Shown here: positions 23,596 to 33,087 of the stretch, one piece after another | How the letters are laid out: every line of letters starts with the position of its first letter | Numbering within the stretch: the first letter of the stretch is position 1 | Origin: an uncultured Collinsella sp. | GTDB taxonomy: Bacteria; Actinomycetota; Coriobacteriia; Coriobacteriales; Coriobacteriaceae | Reading direction: 5' to 3' | NCBI GenBank assembly: GCA_900542325.1 | Contig: UQMY01000016.1 | Span: 1-57,923, forward strand | Length of the DNA stretch: 57,923 nucleotides | Made by a program: the position numbers and the translations under genes | Notes under the pieces: generated by a model | Databases searched by the model: none | The model's input: the letters and a program-made list of their open reading frames with translations, nothing else | What the model was told of the DNA's origin: nothing

Positions 23596-24273
23596 TTAGT
23601 CCAGGTCGTCGGCAGCGAAGTTGTCAATCGGTGCGAAGGGATCGGCAACAGGGATAACCGGCTCGGCGACGGGCAGCGGCTCGGCAGCAGGAACGGTCAC
23701 AGCCGGAGAAGCGGCGGAGCCGACCGGCGTGGAAGCCATGAGATCGGACGGGAAGGAGTTCTGAGCATCGTCCATGAAGTGCTGGATGAGCTTGAGGTAC
23801 TCGGCCTTGAACTCCTCACGGGAAGCCTTCAGGCGGTCGATCTCCTCAAGCTCGGCCTGCTTCTCGGTCAGGGCCTGGCGGATGACCTCGCGGGCCTTGG
23901 CGTCAGCCTCGTTGCGGATGCGGTCAGCGTTCTCGTTGGCGTCGTTGACAATGCCCTCGGCGGTCTGCTGGGCAGCAATCAGAGCAGCGGAAATCTGACG
24001 CTCCTGAGCGGAGAAGTCGGGCGCGGGAGCGGCGACAGGCGCGGCAGGGACGGCCTGGGCGGCGGCATCCTGAGCCTGAGCGAGCTGGGCCTGCGTGTCG
24101 GCGAGCTGCTGCTCGGTGGCGGTCAGACGACCCTTAAGATCGACAATCTTGGCGAGCATGGCGTCGACCTCAGAGGACAGGGTCTCCAGGAAGACGTCGA
24201 CCTCGGCGGGATCGTAGCCGCGCTTGGCCTCAGAGAAGGTCTGAGCCTGAATGTCAGCAGGGGTAATAGCCAT
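23596..24273 (-). CDS. divIVA: DivIVA-domain protein
   Basis: Cell-pole and septum scaffold that senses curved membrane and directs wall growth in actinobacteria. 225 aa: N-terminal lipid-binding domain (ITPADIQAQTFSEAKRGYDP and the start of the coiled coil, 1-60), an Ala/Gln coiled coil, a second coiled coil at about 95-165 (AALIAAQQTAEGIVNDANEN), and a Pro/Ala-rich acidic tail. AAGGAG precedes the ATG. It is last in the yggS-sepF-yggT-divIVA group, the usual Gram-positive order. Confidence 0.93.
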   Translation of the reverse strand: MAITPADIQAQTFSEAKRGYDPAEVDVFLETLSSEVDAMLAKIVDLKGRLTATEQQLADTQAQLAQAQDAAAQAVPAAPVAAPAPDFSAQERQISAALIAAQQTAEGIVNDANENADRIRNEADAKAREVIRQALTEKQAELEEIDRLKASREEFKAEYLKLIQHFMDDAQNSFPSDLMASTPVGSAASPAVTVPAAEPLPVAEPVIPVADPFAPIDNFAADDLD

Positions 24274-24335
24274 AACAAGTTCTCCTTTATCTTCGCCTTG
24301 GCGCCGTGCGCCCGACGTGAGTTACTATGCCAGTT

Positions 24336-24617
24336 TTATATGAGTATACCTATAAGAAGTTGCAGAACCAGCTTCTGCACCAACTGCAACGCAATAATCG
24401 CAACGACCGGCGAAAAATCGACGCCGCCCATCGGCGGGATAAACCGGCGGAACAAATTGAGCCACGGGCCGCACACGCTATCGAGAACAGCGGCGATATC
24501 CTGTAGCAATCCACCCTGCTTCATGGGAATCCACGTCATAAGGCAGTAAACCACAATGAGCGTGGAGTAAAAGTTGAACAGCGTATTGACCAGCTGGACA
24601 ATGGTGTAGATGTTGAT
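24336..24617 (-). CDS. yggT: YggT-family membrane protein, non-standard start
   Basis: Two-helix membrane protein found beside sepF and divIVA; role in division or osmotic response is unclear. The reading NIYTIVQLVNTLFNFYSTLI, then VYCLMTWIP, ends LVLQLLIGILI and includes LFRRFIPPMGGVDFSP, the family motif. No ATG, GTG or TTG exists in frame before codon 22, although the first helix is clearly coding. GAGGAG lies 6 nt before an ATC at 24617, taken here as the start (93 aa). The frame is continuous with sepF after its TAA. A GTG at 24554 would remove the first helix. Confidence 0.75.
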   Translation of the reverse strand: MNIYTIVQLVNTLFNFYSTLIVVYCLMTWIPMKQGGLLQDIAAVLDSVCGPWLNLFRRFIPPMGGVDFSPVVAIIALQLVQKLVLQLLIGILI

Positions 24618-24638
24618 GAGAATCTCCTCGTCTTGTCT

Positions 24639-25364
24639 TTACTTAAGGTAGCCGTCGGCACGGAGCTTTTTGAGGTCCGAGTCTTTGACCTCGCAACCGG
24701 TGGGCAGCACCATAAACACGCGATCGCCCACCTCTTTGACTGTGGCACCCAGGCCGCAGGCAAAGCCGTAAGAGAAGTCCAGGACGCGCTTGGCGACCTC
24801 AGTACGAACGCCCACAAAAATCAGCGCGACAGGCTGCTTGGTGCGCACGCGGCGCACGACGGTCTCCACGTCGTCATAGCTCTCGGGGCGCAGGACATAG
24901 GCCGGCAGCTGCGGCGTAGAGTTGATGATGTTGCTCGCATACGCCGAGGCATCGCTCGGTGAGGGAGCAGGTGCGGGGGCAGCAGCGCGTGCACGCGTGC
25001 TCTCGGCGTAGCTCGACGGCGTGTCGTAGGCACCGGGACGATAACCGCCCGCAACCGTCTCCTGCGAGCGCGATGGCGGGTTGTAGGTCGTAGCGTGGCG
25101 AGAATCATCGCCGACCAGTTGACCGGAGCGTGTGTACACGGCCACCGACTCGGCCTCGCCGCGGCGCGTCTGACCCAACAGGCCATTGCTCGGCTCGTCC
25201 TGGGTGTAGAAACCCTCGCCCGAGGCACCGCCGTAACCGTTGGTCTGGTAGCCGTCGTCATAGCCGTCATCGTAGCCGTAGTCGTCGTCCTGGCCATAAC
25301 CCTGGTCGTAACCCTGCTGGCCGCCCAGGTGCATCTTATTTTTAATCTCGTCAAGGAAGCCCAT
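24639..25364 (-). CDS. sepF: Cell division protein SepF
   Basis: Membrane anchor for FtsZ in bacteria without FtsA. 241 aa: N-terminal amphipathic helix (MGFLDEIKNKMHL) for membrane binding, a long Gly/Tyr/Asp-rich linker with DDGYDDGY-type repeats (15-55), a Pro/Ala/Ser linker to about 155, and the SepF core (YVLRPESYDDVETVVRRV, GFACGLGATVKEVGDRVFMV) that self-assembles and binds the FtsZ tail. AGAGGA precedes the ATG at 25364. The linker is longer than in Bacillus SepF. Confidence 0.95.
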   Translation of the reverse strand: MGFLDEIKNKMHLGGQQGYDQGYGQDDDYGYDDGYDDGYQTNGYGGASGEGFYTQDEPSNGLLGQTRRGEAESVAVYTRSGQLVGDDSRHATTYNPPSRSQETVAGGYRPGAYDTPSSYAESTRARAAAPAPAPSPSDASAYASNIINSTPQLPAYVLRPESYDDVETVVRRVRTKQPVALIFVGVRTEVAKRVLDFSYGFACGLGATVKEVGDRVFMVLPTGCEVKDSDLKKLRADGYLK

Positions 25365-25424
25365 GGTTGTGTCCTCTCGCGGTTTAGTGCAGGCACCCCG
25401 ATAATCAGTGCGCACTTCAGAGCC

Positions 25425-26162
25425 TTATTTTACTGCAAACTCCGGGCTAAATACTACCCTGCCCAGGCGAACGAGCGTAGAGCCCTCCTCAAGGGCAGGC
25501 TCAAAGTCCTCGCTCATGCCGCAGGAAAGCTCAGGCAGGTTCAAATCGGGATGCGCCGCCTCCAGCTCATCCCTCAGCTCACGAAGCCCCGCAAAGGTGC
25601 GGCGTGCCACATCCTTATTCCCCCGGGGCGCCATAGTCATAAGCCCCTGTACACAAATTCCCTCAAGCTCCGCAAGCTCACCTGCGGCGTCGCGAACCTC
25701 GTCGGGCGAAAAGCCACCCTTGGACTCCTCGCCGCTCACATTGACCTCGATCAGCACACGCTGGGGGCCGGAGAGCTCGCCTGCCTCAATCTTGCGGACC
25801 GTACGGCTCGAGATAGCCTGAGCCAAATGCAGCGAGCCTACCGAATGAATCAGCTCGGCCGAGCCCAGAACCGCATTGATCTTGTTGGTCTGCAGGTTGC
25901 CGATCATATCGAAGCGCACCTCGGGTAGCTCCGGATGCTCTGCGAGGCCCGCAAGCTTGCGAACGAGCTCCTGCGGGCGGTTCTCGGCAAAATGGCGATA
26001 CCCCGCCTGGATGGCGGCAACGGTCTCATCGACGCCAACAGTCTTGGAGACGGCAATGAGGCGCGCGGCATCGTGGGGACGGTCCGCGCGATCGAGTGCC
26101 GCATAAAAACGCTCCAGAATCTGCTCACGGCGAGCGCGCATCAATTCCAAATAGTTATCCAT
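25425..26162 (-). CDS. YggS-family PLP homeostasis protein
   Basis: Pyridoxal-phosphate-binding protein (PLPBP family) that buffers PLP and affects amino acid pools. 245-aa TIM-barrel product with the PLP lysine in LIAVSKT, HFAENRPQE, FDMIGNLQTNK and GMSEDFEPALEEGSTLVRLG phosphate-binding segments. FAENRPQE replaces the common FGENYVQE, a minor variant. GGAGG lies 9 nt before the ATG at 26162. It heads the sepF-yggT-divIVA group, as in many Gram-positives. Confidence 0.93.
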   Translation of the reverse strand: MDNYLELMRARREQILERFYAALDRADRPHDAARLIAVSKTVGVDETVAAIQAGYRHFAENRPQELVRKLAGLAEHPELPEVRFDMIGNLQTNKINAVLGSAELIHSVGSLHLAQAISSRTVRKIEAGELSGPQRVLIEVNVSGEESKGGFSPDEVRDAAGELAELEGICVQGLMTMAPRGNKDVARRTFAGLRELRDELEAAHPDLNLPELSCGMSEDFEPALEEGSTLVRLGRVVFSPEFAVK

Positions 26163-26212
26163 TGCCAATCGCCTCCGCTGACAGCCATACAAGTAGTCCC
26201 ATGCTAACGCAA

Positions 26213-26244
26213 GAGCGCGGCCCCGCATGTGCAAGGTCGCGCTC
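26213..26244 (-). terminator. Hairpin downstream of phoU
   Basis: GAGCGCGACC/GGCCGCGCTC stem (10 bp, one G-T pair), 12-nt loop, followed on the minus strand by TTGCGTT. Likely separates the pst-phoU unit from yggS. Confidence 0.6.
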
Positions 26245-26281
26245 ACTTAGGTATTTACAATCTTTCGACGAACGGGGCTAC

Positions 26282-27139
26282 TTACTCCTCGTCGTCCTCG
26301 CCATCGTCCTCGTCCTCAAGATGATCGAGCAGGTAGCGAAGACCCTCGCTGACCTCGTTAGCGGGCACCTTGGCAACGTAGCGAGCGTCGACGGCGGGCC
26401 TCATGATAACACCCTCGCCCGAAGGCACGCGCATGCTCTCGAGCTCATCCTCGTCCACACGGGCGATATCGCCGGCGTTCATACGCTGACCAGTCAACAG
26501 GAAGGTCAGACGGCAAGCGGCATCGATGGAAATCGAAGCGATGCGATCGAGGTAGCGCGAAACCATGATAGCGCGGCGCAGGTCGTCATAGTTGCCGTCG
26601 TCGTCCATAAAGTCGCCCGTATCCATACGGTTAAAGGTGCGGAAGAACTTCTCGTAGGCGGCGTGCACCGGCTCGTCCTCGACGGCCAAGTTGCAGATGA
26701 TGGACATGTCATTGGTGACGAGCGCAGAAAGCGAAGAGCCCAGCACCTGGTAAACAGCTTCGGCCTCGGCCTCAACCGTACCGACGAGCTCCTGGGGCAG
26801 CGAGATGTCGGCCTTGACCATGTGACGCGTGGCGCGGCAGATCTGGCGAACCTTATCGGTCATGCGCTGCAGGTTAAAGTCGACGTAGATAATCGTCTGC
26901 AGCAAGCGGAAGTCGGAGGCGACCGGTGACTGCGTGGCGATCAGGTTGTAGCACACGGCCTCCAAGTTGGCGCAGCGCGCGTCAATCGAAAGCGTGCGCT
27001 TCTTGGTCTTGGTGGCGAGCTTGCGGTCGTCGGTCACATAGGCCTTAACGGCATCGTGGAGGGCCAGATCGACGGCCTCGTAGATGCTCAGCATCTCGTG
27101 GCGGGCCTCGATGAGCTGACGGGAAAACAGTTTACGCAT
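26282..27139 (-). CDS. phoU: Phosphate-specific transport accessory protein PhoU
   Basis: Links Pst activity to the PhoR-type sensor and represses the Pho response when phosphate is ample. 285 aa with two PhoU helical-bundle domains (E/DxxxD-rich segments such as RQLIEARHEMLSIYEAVD and FNRMDTGDFMDDD), a non-typical C-terminal part (about 225-270) and a very acidic tail (EDEDDGEDDEE). The second half is longer than the usual 215-230 aa PhoU. GGAG precedes the ATG. It follows pstB by 92 nt. Confidence 0.9.
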   Translation of the reverse strand: MRKLFSRQLIEARHEMLSIYEAVDLALHDAVKAYVTDDRKLATKTKKRTLSIDARCANLEAVCYNLIATQSPVASDFRLLQTIIYVDFNLQRMTDKVRQICRATRHMVKADISLPQELVGTVEAEAEAVYQVLGSSLSALVTNDMSIICNLAVEDEPVHAAYEKFFRTFNRMDTGDFMDDDGNYDDLRRAIMVSRYLDRIASISIDAACRLTFLLTGQRMNAGDIARVDEDELESMRVPSGEGVIMRPAVDARYVAKVPANEVSEGLRYLLDHLEDEDDGEDDEE

Positions 27140-27231
27140 GGTTCACTCCAATCAGTTGGGTGCGGTCATGCCGCCCGCACAGTGAATACGCACCGGACCA
27201 GGTCCGATCGGCTTGGGACTAGTCGCACCGA

Positions 27232-28035
<804 letters not shown>

Positions 28036-28047
28036 GGGACTCCTTAA

Positions 28048-28953
28048 CTAGCGACGCTTGCGCGACAGGAAGCGCGCAAACAGGTTGAAGGCCAGAATGA
28101 TCACCATCAGCAAGAGCGCGGTGCCGTAGGCTGCGTTCATGTTGATGCCGTCGTTGGCAAGCAGGTACAGGTGAACGGTCATGGGACGACCGGAATCGAG
28201 CGGCGAAATAGGCAGGTTGATGGCCTGGCCCATGGTGTAGAGCACCACGGCGGTCTCGCCGATGGCGCGGCCGATGGCAAGGACAATGCCGGTGGCGATG
28301 CGGCCGAAGGCAGAGGGAAGCACGATCTTGGAGACGACCTGCCACTTGGTGGCGCCCAGGCCATATGCACCCCAACGGATATAGCGTGGAACGGCGCGGA
28401 TTGCCTCCTCGGTGGTGCGCATGACGATAGGCAGCATCAGAAGTGCCAGCGCCAGCGCGGCAGAGACCATCGAAAGACCTAGGCCCATGGCCTCGACAAA
28501 CAAGGCATAGCCAAAGAGGCCCATAACAATGGAGGGCACCGAGGCCAGGGCATCGGCAGCATAGCGAATGATGTCGACGACCTTGCCCTGCTTGGCGTAC
28601 TCGGCCAGATAGACCGCAGCCAGGACGGCAACCGGCGTGCAGATGAGCATGGCGAGCGCCGTCACGTAGATGGTCGAGACGATTGTGGGCCAAATGCCGC
28701 CTTCGGCGTTGACGCCCTGGGGCCAGCCAAAGATAAAGTCGAGTGAGATATGCGGTAGACCGTTAATGACCACGTAGGCGATGATGGCGACCAGCACCAG
28801 CGTGGTGATGTAGGCAGCCGCGCGGAATACGCCGAGCATGATCTTGTTGGACAGGTCCTTATTGATACGGCCCTTCTTGCCATGGGAAAGAGCACGCTTG
28901 ATGCGCTCGCGCGACGAGGTCGTATCGACCGTCGTGTCAACGGAATCGGACAT
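28048..28953 (-). CDS. pstA: Phosphate ABC transporter permease PstA
   Basis: Membrane-spanning half of the phosphate channel. 301 aa with six predicted helices after a basic N-terminus, and the permease EAA-type loop (RYIRWGAYGLGATKWQVVSK). GAGGGGG precedes the ATG; only 3 nt after pstC, so the two permease subunits are translated together. Confidence 0.95.
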   Translation of the reverse strand: MSDSVDTTVDTTSSRERIKRALSHGKKGRINKDLSNKIMLGVFRAAAYITTLVLVAIIAYVVINGLPHISLDFIFGWPQGVNAEGGIWPTIVSTIYVTALAMLICTPVAVLAAVYLAEYAKQGKVVDIIRYAADALASVPSIVMGLFGYALFVEAMGLGLSMVSAALALALLMLPIVMRTTEEAIRAVPRYIRWGAYGLGATKWQVVSKIVLPSAFGRIATGIVLAIGRAIGETAVVLYTMGQAINLPISPLDSGRPMTVHLYLLANDGINMNAAYGTALLLMVIILAFNLFARFLSRKRR

Positions 28954-28956
28954 AGC

Positions 28957-29883
28957 CTACCCCCTCTTCTTCTTGGAAATCAGACGGACAATGCCCACCA
29001 GCGCGGCGGAGATAATAAACAGGACCACGCCCATGCCAAAGAGCGCCGAGCGGTGCAAGCCCGAGGAGTAGCTCATGTCGAGCGCAATCTGGCTCGTGAG
29101 CGTCGAGATGGGGCTCGCGATGCTATCGGGAATGACCGGAGCATTGCCCACGACCATGAGCACGGCCATGGTCTCGCCGATGGCGCGCCCCATGCCCAAA
29201 ACGATGGCGTCCACAATGCCCAACTTGGCTGCGGGCAGCACGACCTTATAGATGGTCTGCCACTTGGTGGCACCCATGGCATACGATGCCTCGCGAATAC
29301 CCATGGGAATAGAATTGAGGGCATCGATGGTGAGCGTTGTGATGGTGGGGACGATCATGATGGCGAGCACGAACCACGCCGTCAGGGCACCAAAGCCAAG
29401 ACCGCCGGTCAGCTGCGCGATAAACGGGCGGATGATAATCATGCCGAAGAAGCCGTAGATGATGGAGGGGATGCCCGCCAGCAGGTCGACGGCAGGGCTG
29501 ATGAGCTTGCGCACGCGCTTGCTGGCAATCTCGACCAGATACACAGCCGTGCCCACACCCAGGGGCACACCCATGGCAAGGGCACCGACGGTCACCAGAC
29601 CCGAGCCGGCAAGCAGCGACATGATGCCGTAGTGGCCCTCGGAGGGCGCCCACGTAAAGCTAAAGAAGTCCGCCAGACCAATGTCGGTAAAGACGGGCAG
29701 CGCCGAGTACGTGGTAAAGACAAAAATCAGGATAACGGTGACGACCGCCAAGAACGCGCAGGCAAAGAAGATCCACTGCAGTGCCTTCTCCTTAAGATAG
29801 GTGCTGCGCGACACCAACGCCAACTCACGCTTTTTTGGCGCCTGGGTCTCCTGCTCAATCTGGGGGGTTTCCCGTGCTTCCAC
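28957..29883 (-). CDS. pstC: Phosphate ABC transporter permease PstC
   Basis: Second permease subunit, about 308 aa, six helices, with the EAA-type loop (GIREASYAMGATKWQTIYK). No ATG start: GTG at 29883 is preferred because AGGGGA lies 9 nt before it; another GTG at 29892 is in frame but too close to that site. Either way it lies within a few nt of, or overlaps, the pstS stop, so expression is coupled. Confidence 0.94.
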   Translation of the reverse strand: MEARETPQIEQETQAPKKRELALVSRSTYLKEKALQWIFFACAFLAVVTVILIFVFTTYSALPVFTDIGLADFFSFTWAPSEGHYGIMSLLAGSGLVTVGALAMGVPLGVGTAVYLVEIASKRVRKLISPAVDLLAGIPSIIYGFFGMIIIRPFIAQLTGGLGFGALTAWFVLAIMIVPTITTLTIDALNSIPMGIREASYAMGATKWQTIYKVVLPAAKLGIVDAIVLGMGRAIGETMAVLMVVGNAPVIPDSIASPISTLTSQIALDMSYSSGLHRSALFGMGVVLFIISAALVGIVRLISKKKRG

Positions 29884-29884
29884 G

Positions 29885-30721
29885 CTACTCACTCCCCTTT
29901 CCGTCGTTGGTGACGGGAATAAAGCCCGCCTCGCGAATCTGCTTGTCCATCTTTTCGGACGTCACGTAGTCGATGTAATCCTGCGCTTGCTGCGAAGGCG
30001 TTCCCTTCACAAAGAAGTAGAGGTCGCGGGAGATGGGATAACCACCGCTCGCGACTGTCTTCTCGGACGCCTCGACGTGATTGACCGAAACGGCCTTGAC
30101 CGAAGTCTTAGCGTTGAGGCTCTCGACAAAACCCAGCGAGATGTAGCCAATAGCACCACGAGAGCGAGACACGACATCGCGTACCTGGCCCGTACCCGAA
30201 AGAACGGCCGAGCGACGATCGAACGGCGTGCCGTCCATCACGATGGTACGGAAGGCCTCGCGCGTGCCGGACGCCTCGTCGCGGTTGATAACCTGAATCT
30301 TCAGGTCCTCGCCACCAACCTCTTTCCAGTTGGTGATCTTGCCCGCATAGATATCGCGGAGCTGCTCAGTCGAGAGGTTATCGACCGGGTTGTCGTCGTT
30401 CACGATGACCGCGATGCCATCGTGTGCGATAACGATAGGCGTCAGGCCCAGGTCTTGCTCATCGGCGTTGAGGCCACGAGAGGAGCTGGCGATATCGGCG
30501 GTGCCGGCGCTAACAGCCTCGATGCCAGCAGATGAGCCCAGACCAGAAACCAGCACGTCGATGCCGGTCTCTTCCTTAAAGCCCTCGGCCGCGATCTCGG
30601 CAATGGGAAGGCAGGTGGTCGAGCCAGCCACGGTAATAGAAGACGTAGAAGATCCCGAGGAGCAGGCGCACAGCGTGAGCGTGAGCACTGCCGCACTCAG
30701 GACCGATGCGATCTTTCTCAT
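29885..30721 (-). CDS. pstS: Phosphate-binding lipoprotein PstS
   Basis: Extracellular phosphate receptor for PstCAB. 278 aa: lipoprotein signal peptide MRKIASVLSAAVLTLTLCAC with the lipid cysteine probably at position 20, then a Ser-rich linker and the type II binding-protein fold. Phosphate-contact segments visible: VAGSTTCLPIAE and NRDEASGTREAF. The ATG overlaps the pgeF stop (ATGA), and no clear binding site is seen, so translation is likely coupled to pgeF. An upstream in-frame extension is antisense noise. Confidence 0.95.
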   Translation of the reverse strand: MRKIASVLSAAVLTLTLCACSSGSSTSSITVAGSTTCLPIAEIAAEGFKEETGIDVLVSGLGSSAGIEAVSAGTADIASSSRGLNADEQDLGLTPIVIAHDGIAVIVNDDNPVDNLSTEQLRDIYAGKITNWKEVGGEDLKIQVINRDEASGTREAFRTIVMDGTPFDRRSAVLSGTGQVRDVVSRSRGAIGYISLGFVESLNAKTSVKAVSVNHVEASEKTVASGGYPISRDLYFFVKGTPSQQAQDYIDYVTSEKMDKQIREAGFIPVTNDGKGSE

Positions 30722-31518
30722 AGCATCACGCCGATCGCCGCATGGCGCCCGCAGGTGCCACCCTCGTTGCGGTAGGAATAAAAGCGGTCGTTCTGGCGAA
30801 CGGTGGAAAGTTTGGTGTCCACAATGCCGTTCACATCGACACCGGCATCCACCAGCGCCTCGCGAATGGCGGCGGAAAGATCGAGCATACGGGAAGCGCC
30901 CGCATCGATGCACGAGAACTCGGCGGCAAAGCGGTCCATGAGCTCTTGGGACACCTCGTACTCGTCACCCAGGATATGGGGCCCAATATAGGCAGAGATG
31001 TCCTCCGGCTTGCAGCCAGCCGCCTCGCAGAGCGCTTGGCACGCCTTGGCGGAAATGCGCGCAATCGTGCCCTTCCAGCCAGAATGCACCACGGCAAAAC
31101 CGTTGGGAGCAACCAGCACCACGGGAACGCAATCGGCAAAGCAGAGTAGCACGGGTACCTCATGGGCCGTACAGACGATGGCATCGCAGCCCTCGGCAAT
31201 CTGCTCGCGAACAGCCTCAAGATCGTCGGCGCCGTTCGAGGTCACCGTAACTATATGGTCACCATGTACTTGATTGGGCACGAGCAAATTATGCTCGCAC
31301 TCGGCGGCCCCCATGGCCCCGAGTACGCGGCGACGATTTTCCTGAACGGCAAAGGGGTCATCGCCTACATGCGAGCCCAGATTGAGCGAGGAGTACGCAT
31401 CTTCGGAAACGCCACCGGTGCGCTCGGTAAAGGCAAAGCGAACATCGTGCGTCGCGCCCTCTACCAACGTAACTCCATCATGGTCGACACGCGAAACGTT
31501 GTCCGCACGTGCTGCCAT
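30718..31518 (-). CDS. pgeF: PgeF/YfiH-family multicopper-oxidase-like (purine nucleoside phosphorylase) protein
   Basis: Family once called laccase-domain; members cleave purine nucleosides, and E. coli PgeF is linked to peptidoglycan editing. 266 aa with the metal triad in NQVHGD, CFADCVP and VHSGWKG. AGGAGG precedes the ATG at 31518. It heads the pst operon and overlaps pstS by 4 nt, an uncommon partner that could supply phosphorolysis substrate balance; that link is a guess. Confidence 0.92.
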   Translation of the reverse strand: MAARADNVSRVDHDGVTLVEGATHDVRFAFTERTGGVSEDAYSSLNLGSHVGDDPFAVQENRRRVLGAMGAAECEHNLLVPNQVHGDHIVTVTSNGADDLEAVREQIAEGCDAIVCTAHEVPVLLCFADCVPVVLVAPNGFAVVHSGWKGTIARISAKACQALCEAAGCKPEDISAYIGPHILGDEYEVSQELMDRFAAEFSCIDAGASRMLDLSAAIREALVDAGVDVNGIVDTKLSTVRQNDRFYSYRNEGGTCGRHAAIGVML

Positions 31519-31621
31519 ACTAAAGCCTCCTAATAACACAAGTATCGCGGCGACGCCGCAGCAGTCCGCGTCATACGGCTGCCATACTTCATCAAAAGGA
31601 TACCCGCAGCGGTAGGAACCA

Positions 31622-31639
31622 AACGTAAAGGGAACGTAA
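31622..31639 (-). promoter_or_regulatory. Pho-box-like direct repeat before pgeF-pst
   Basis: TTACGTT occurs twice on the minus strand (31639-31633 and 31628-31622), exactly 11 nt apart, the spacing of PhoP/PhoB-type direct repeats. It lies about 100 nt upstream of pgeF, between the ftsZ terminator and the operon. Confidence 0.4.
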
Positions 31640-31677
31640 GGAGATTGGAGGCTTTCGTTTACAAAGACGAAACACAA

Positions 31678-31709
31678 CAAAAAGGGGTGCGCCCAATCGG
31701 ACGCACCCC
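31678..31709 (-). terminator. Terminator of ftsZ / dcw cluster
   Basis: GGGGTGCG (31702-31709 complement) pairs with CGCACCCC (31684-31691 complement), 10-nt loop, followed by TTTTTGTTG on the minus strand, 24 nt after the ftsZ stop. Confidence 0.88.
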
Positions 31710-31733
31710 ATGCAGGTCGTTAAGAAAAACGAA

Positions 31734-32888
31734 CTAGAAACTGCCGCGCTTGAGGAAGTCGGGAAGCTCAAACTGGTCGTTGCCAAAGTTGGGCAGCTCG
31801 GTACCACCGACGTTGCGAGTCGGGGCAGCCTGAGCGGGGCTGGCAGCCGGAGCGGTGCGCTGCGGCTCGGCAGAAGCAGCGGCCTTGCTCTGGGACTGCT
31901 GAGCAGCGAAGAGCTCGTCCTGACGGTTGACGTTGGAGTCGGAGAAGCCCGTAGCGATAACGGTGATGCGCACCTGGTCGCCCAGGGACTCGTCAACAAC
32001 GGTACCGAAGATGATGTTGGCCTCAGGGTCGACGGCATTGGCGACAACGTCGGCGGCGTCGCTGATCTCCTGGATGCCCAGATCCTTGGAGCCGGCGATG
32101 GAAAGCAGGACGCGCGTGGCGCCATCGATGGAGCTCTCGAGCAGCGGACTGGAGATAGCCTGCTGGGCAGCGTCGACGGCACGGGTGTCCCCAGAAGCGG
32201 TACCGATACCCATCATGGCGGTACCAGCCTGCTTCATGATGGTCTTAACATCGGCGAAGTCCAGGTTGATGATACCCGGGACGGTGATGAGGTCGGTGAT
32301 GCCCTGGGTGCCCTGGGAAAGGACGCCATCGGCAATCGCGAACGCCTCGAGCATCGTGGTCTTCTTCTCGGCGATGTCGAGCAGCTTGTCGTTAGGGATA
32401 ACGATCATGGTGTCGACGCAATCGGAGAGGGTCTTGATGCCCTCCTCGGCGCTCTTCTTGCGCTTGCGGCCCTCGAAGGTGAAGGGCTTGGTCACGACGG
32501 CGACGGTCAGCGCGCCGACCTCGTTCATCGCGATATCGGCAACGATGGGAGCGGCGCCGGTACCGGTGCCACCGCCCTCGCCGCAGGTGATGAACACCAT
32601 GTCGGCGCCAGCGAGCGCCTCGGCGATATCGTCGCGGGACTCATCGGCAGCCTTGCGGCCAACCTCGGGGTTGGCGCCGGCGCCCAGGCCGCGGGTAAGG
32701 TCGGTGCCGATGTGCACCTTGATATCGGCATCAGAGATCGCGAGCGCCTGAGCATCGGTGTTGATGGCAACAAACTCGACGCCGCGGATGCCCTCTTCGA
32801 TCATTCGATTGACCGCGTTGGTACCGCCGCCGCCGACGCCGACCACCTTAATGACGGCAAGGTAGTTGTTGATCTCTGTCTCGTGCAT
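31734..32888 (-). CDS. ftsZ: Cell division GTPase FtsZ
   Basis: Tubulin-like protein forming the Z-ring. 384 aa: GTPase domain with IKVVGVGGGGTNAVNRM, the tubulin signature GEGGGTGTGAAPIVA, and the NxDFADV synergy-loop segment; a Ser/Ala/Pro linker (about 325-370) and the C-terminal tail LPDFLKRGSF, the peptide that binds SepF. CGGAGG precedes the ATG at 32888. It is the last gene of the dcw cluster, after a 199-nt AT-rich gap that likely holds a separate promoter. Confidence 0.98.
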   Translation of the reverse strand: MHETEINNYLAVIKVVGVGGGGTNAVNRMIEEGIRGVEFVAINTDAQALAISDADIKVHIGTDLTRGLGAGANPEVGRKAADESRDDIAEALAGADMVFITCGEGGGTGTGAAPIVADIAMNEVGALTVAVVTKPFTFEGRKRKKSAEEGIKTLSDCVDTMIVIPNDKLLDIAEKKTTMLEAFAIADGVLSQGTQGITDLITVPGIINLDFADVKTIMKQAGTAMMGIGTASGDTRAVDAAQQAISSPLLESSIDGATRVLLSIAGSKDLGIQEISDAADVVANAVDPEANIIFGTVVDESLGDQVRITVIATGFSDSNVNRQDELFAAQQSQSKAAASAEPQRTAPAASPAQAAPTRNVGGTELPNFGNDQFELPDFLKRGSF

Positions 32889-33087
32889 GTCGGTCCTCCG
32901 AACAAAGGTTATAGCCATAGCATGGGTTGACCCCTGCGCACATTAACCTTCAGGTTGAAAGTAAATGCAAAGGTAAACCGTATTATGTTTGCACATTATG
33001 AACGTATCAGTCAAATAATTGACCGTGAAAACCAAACAAACCAGATAAACGGCGTGGTATGGCCCCTCAACAAAGCCATTTAGGATG
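32889..33087 (-). promoter_or_regulatory. AT-rich gap before ftsZ, probable promoter region
   Basis: The only long gap inside the ftsQ-ftsZ end of the cluster and markedly AT-rich. One plausible pair reads TTGCAT, 17 nt, GTTAAT towards ftsZ; TTGACT further upstream lacks a well-spaced -10. The exact start site cannot be fixed. Confidence 0.35.

Noticed and set aside
32943..33080. Possible leader peptide before ftsZ
   Set aside because: A short frame ending in FQPEG exists, but it has no binding site and no biased codon run.
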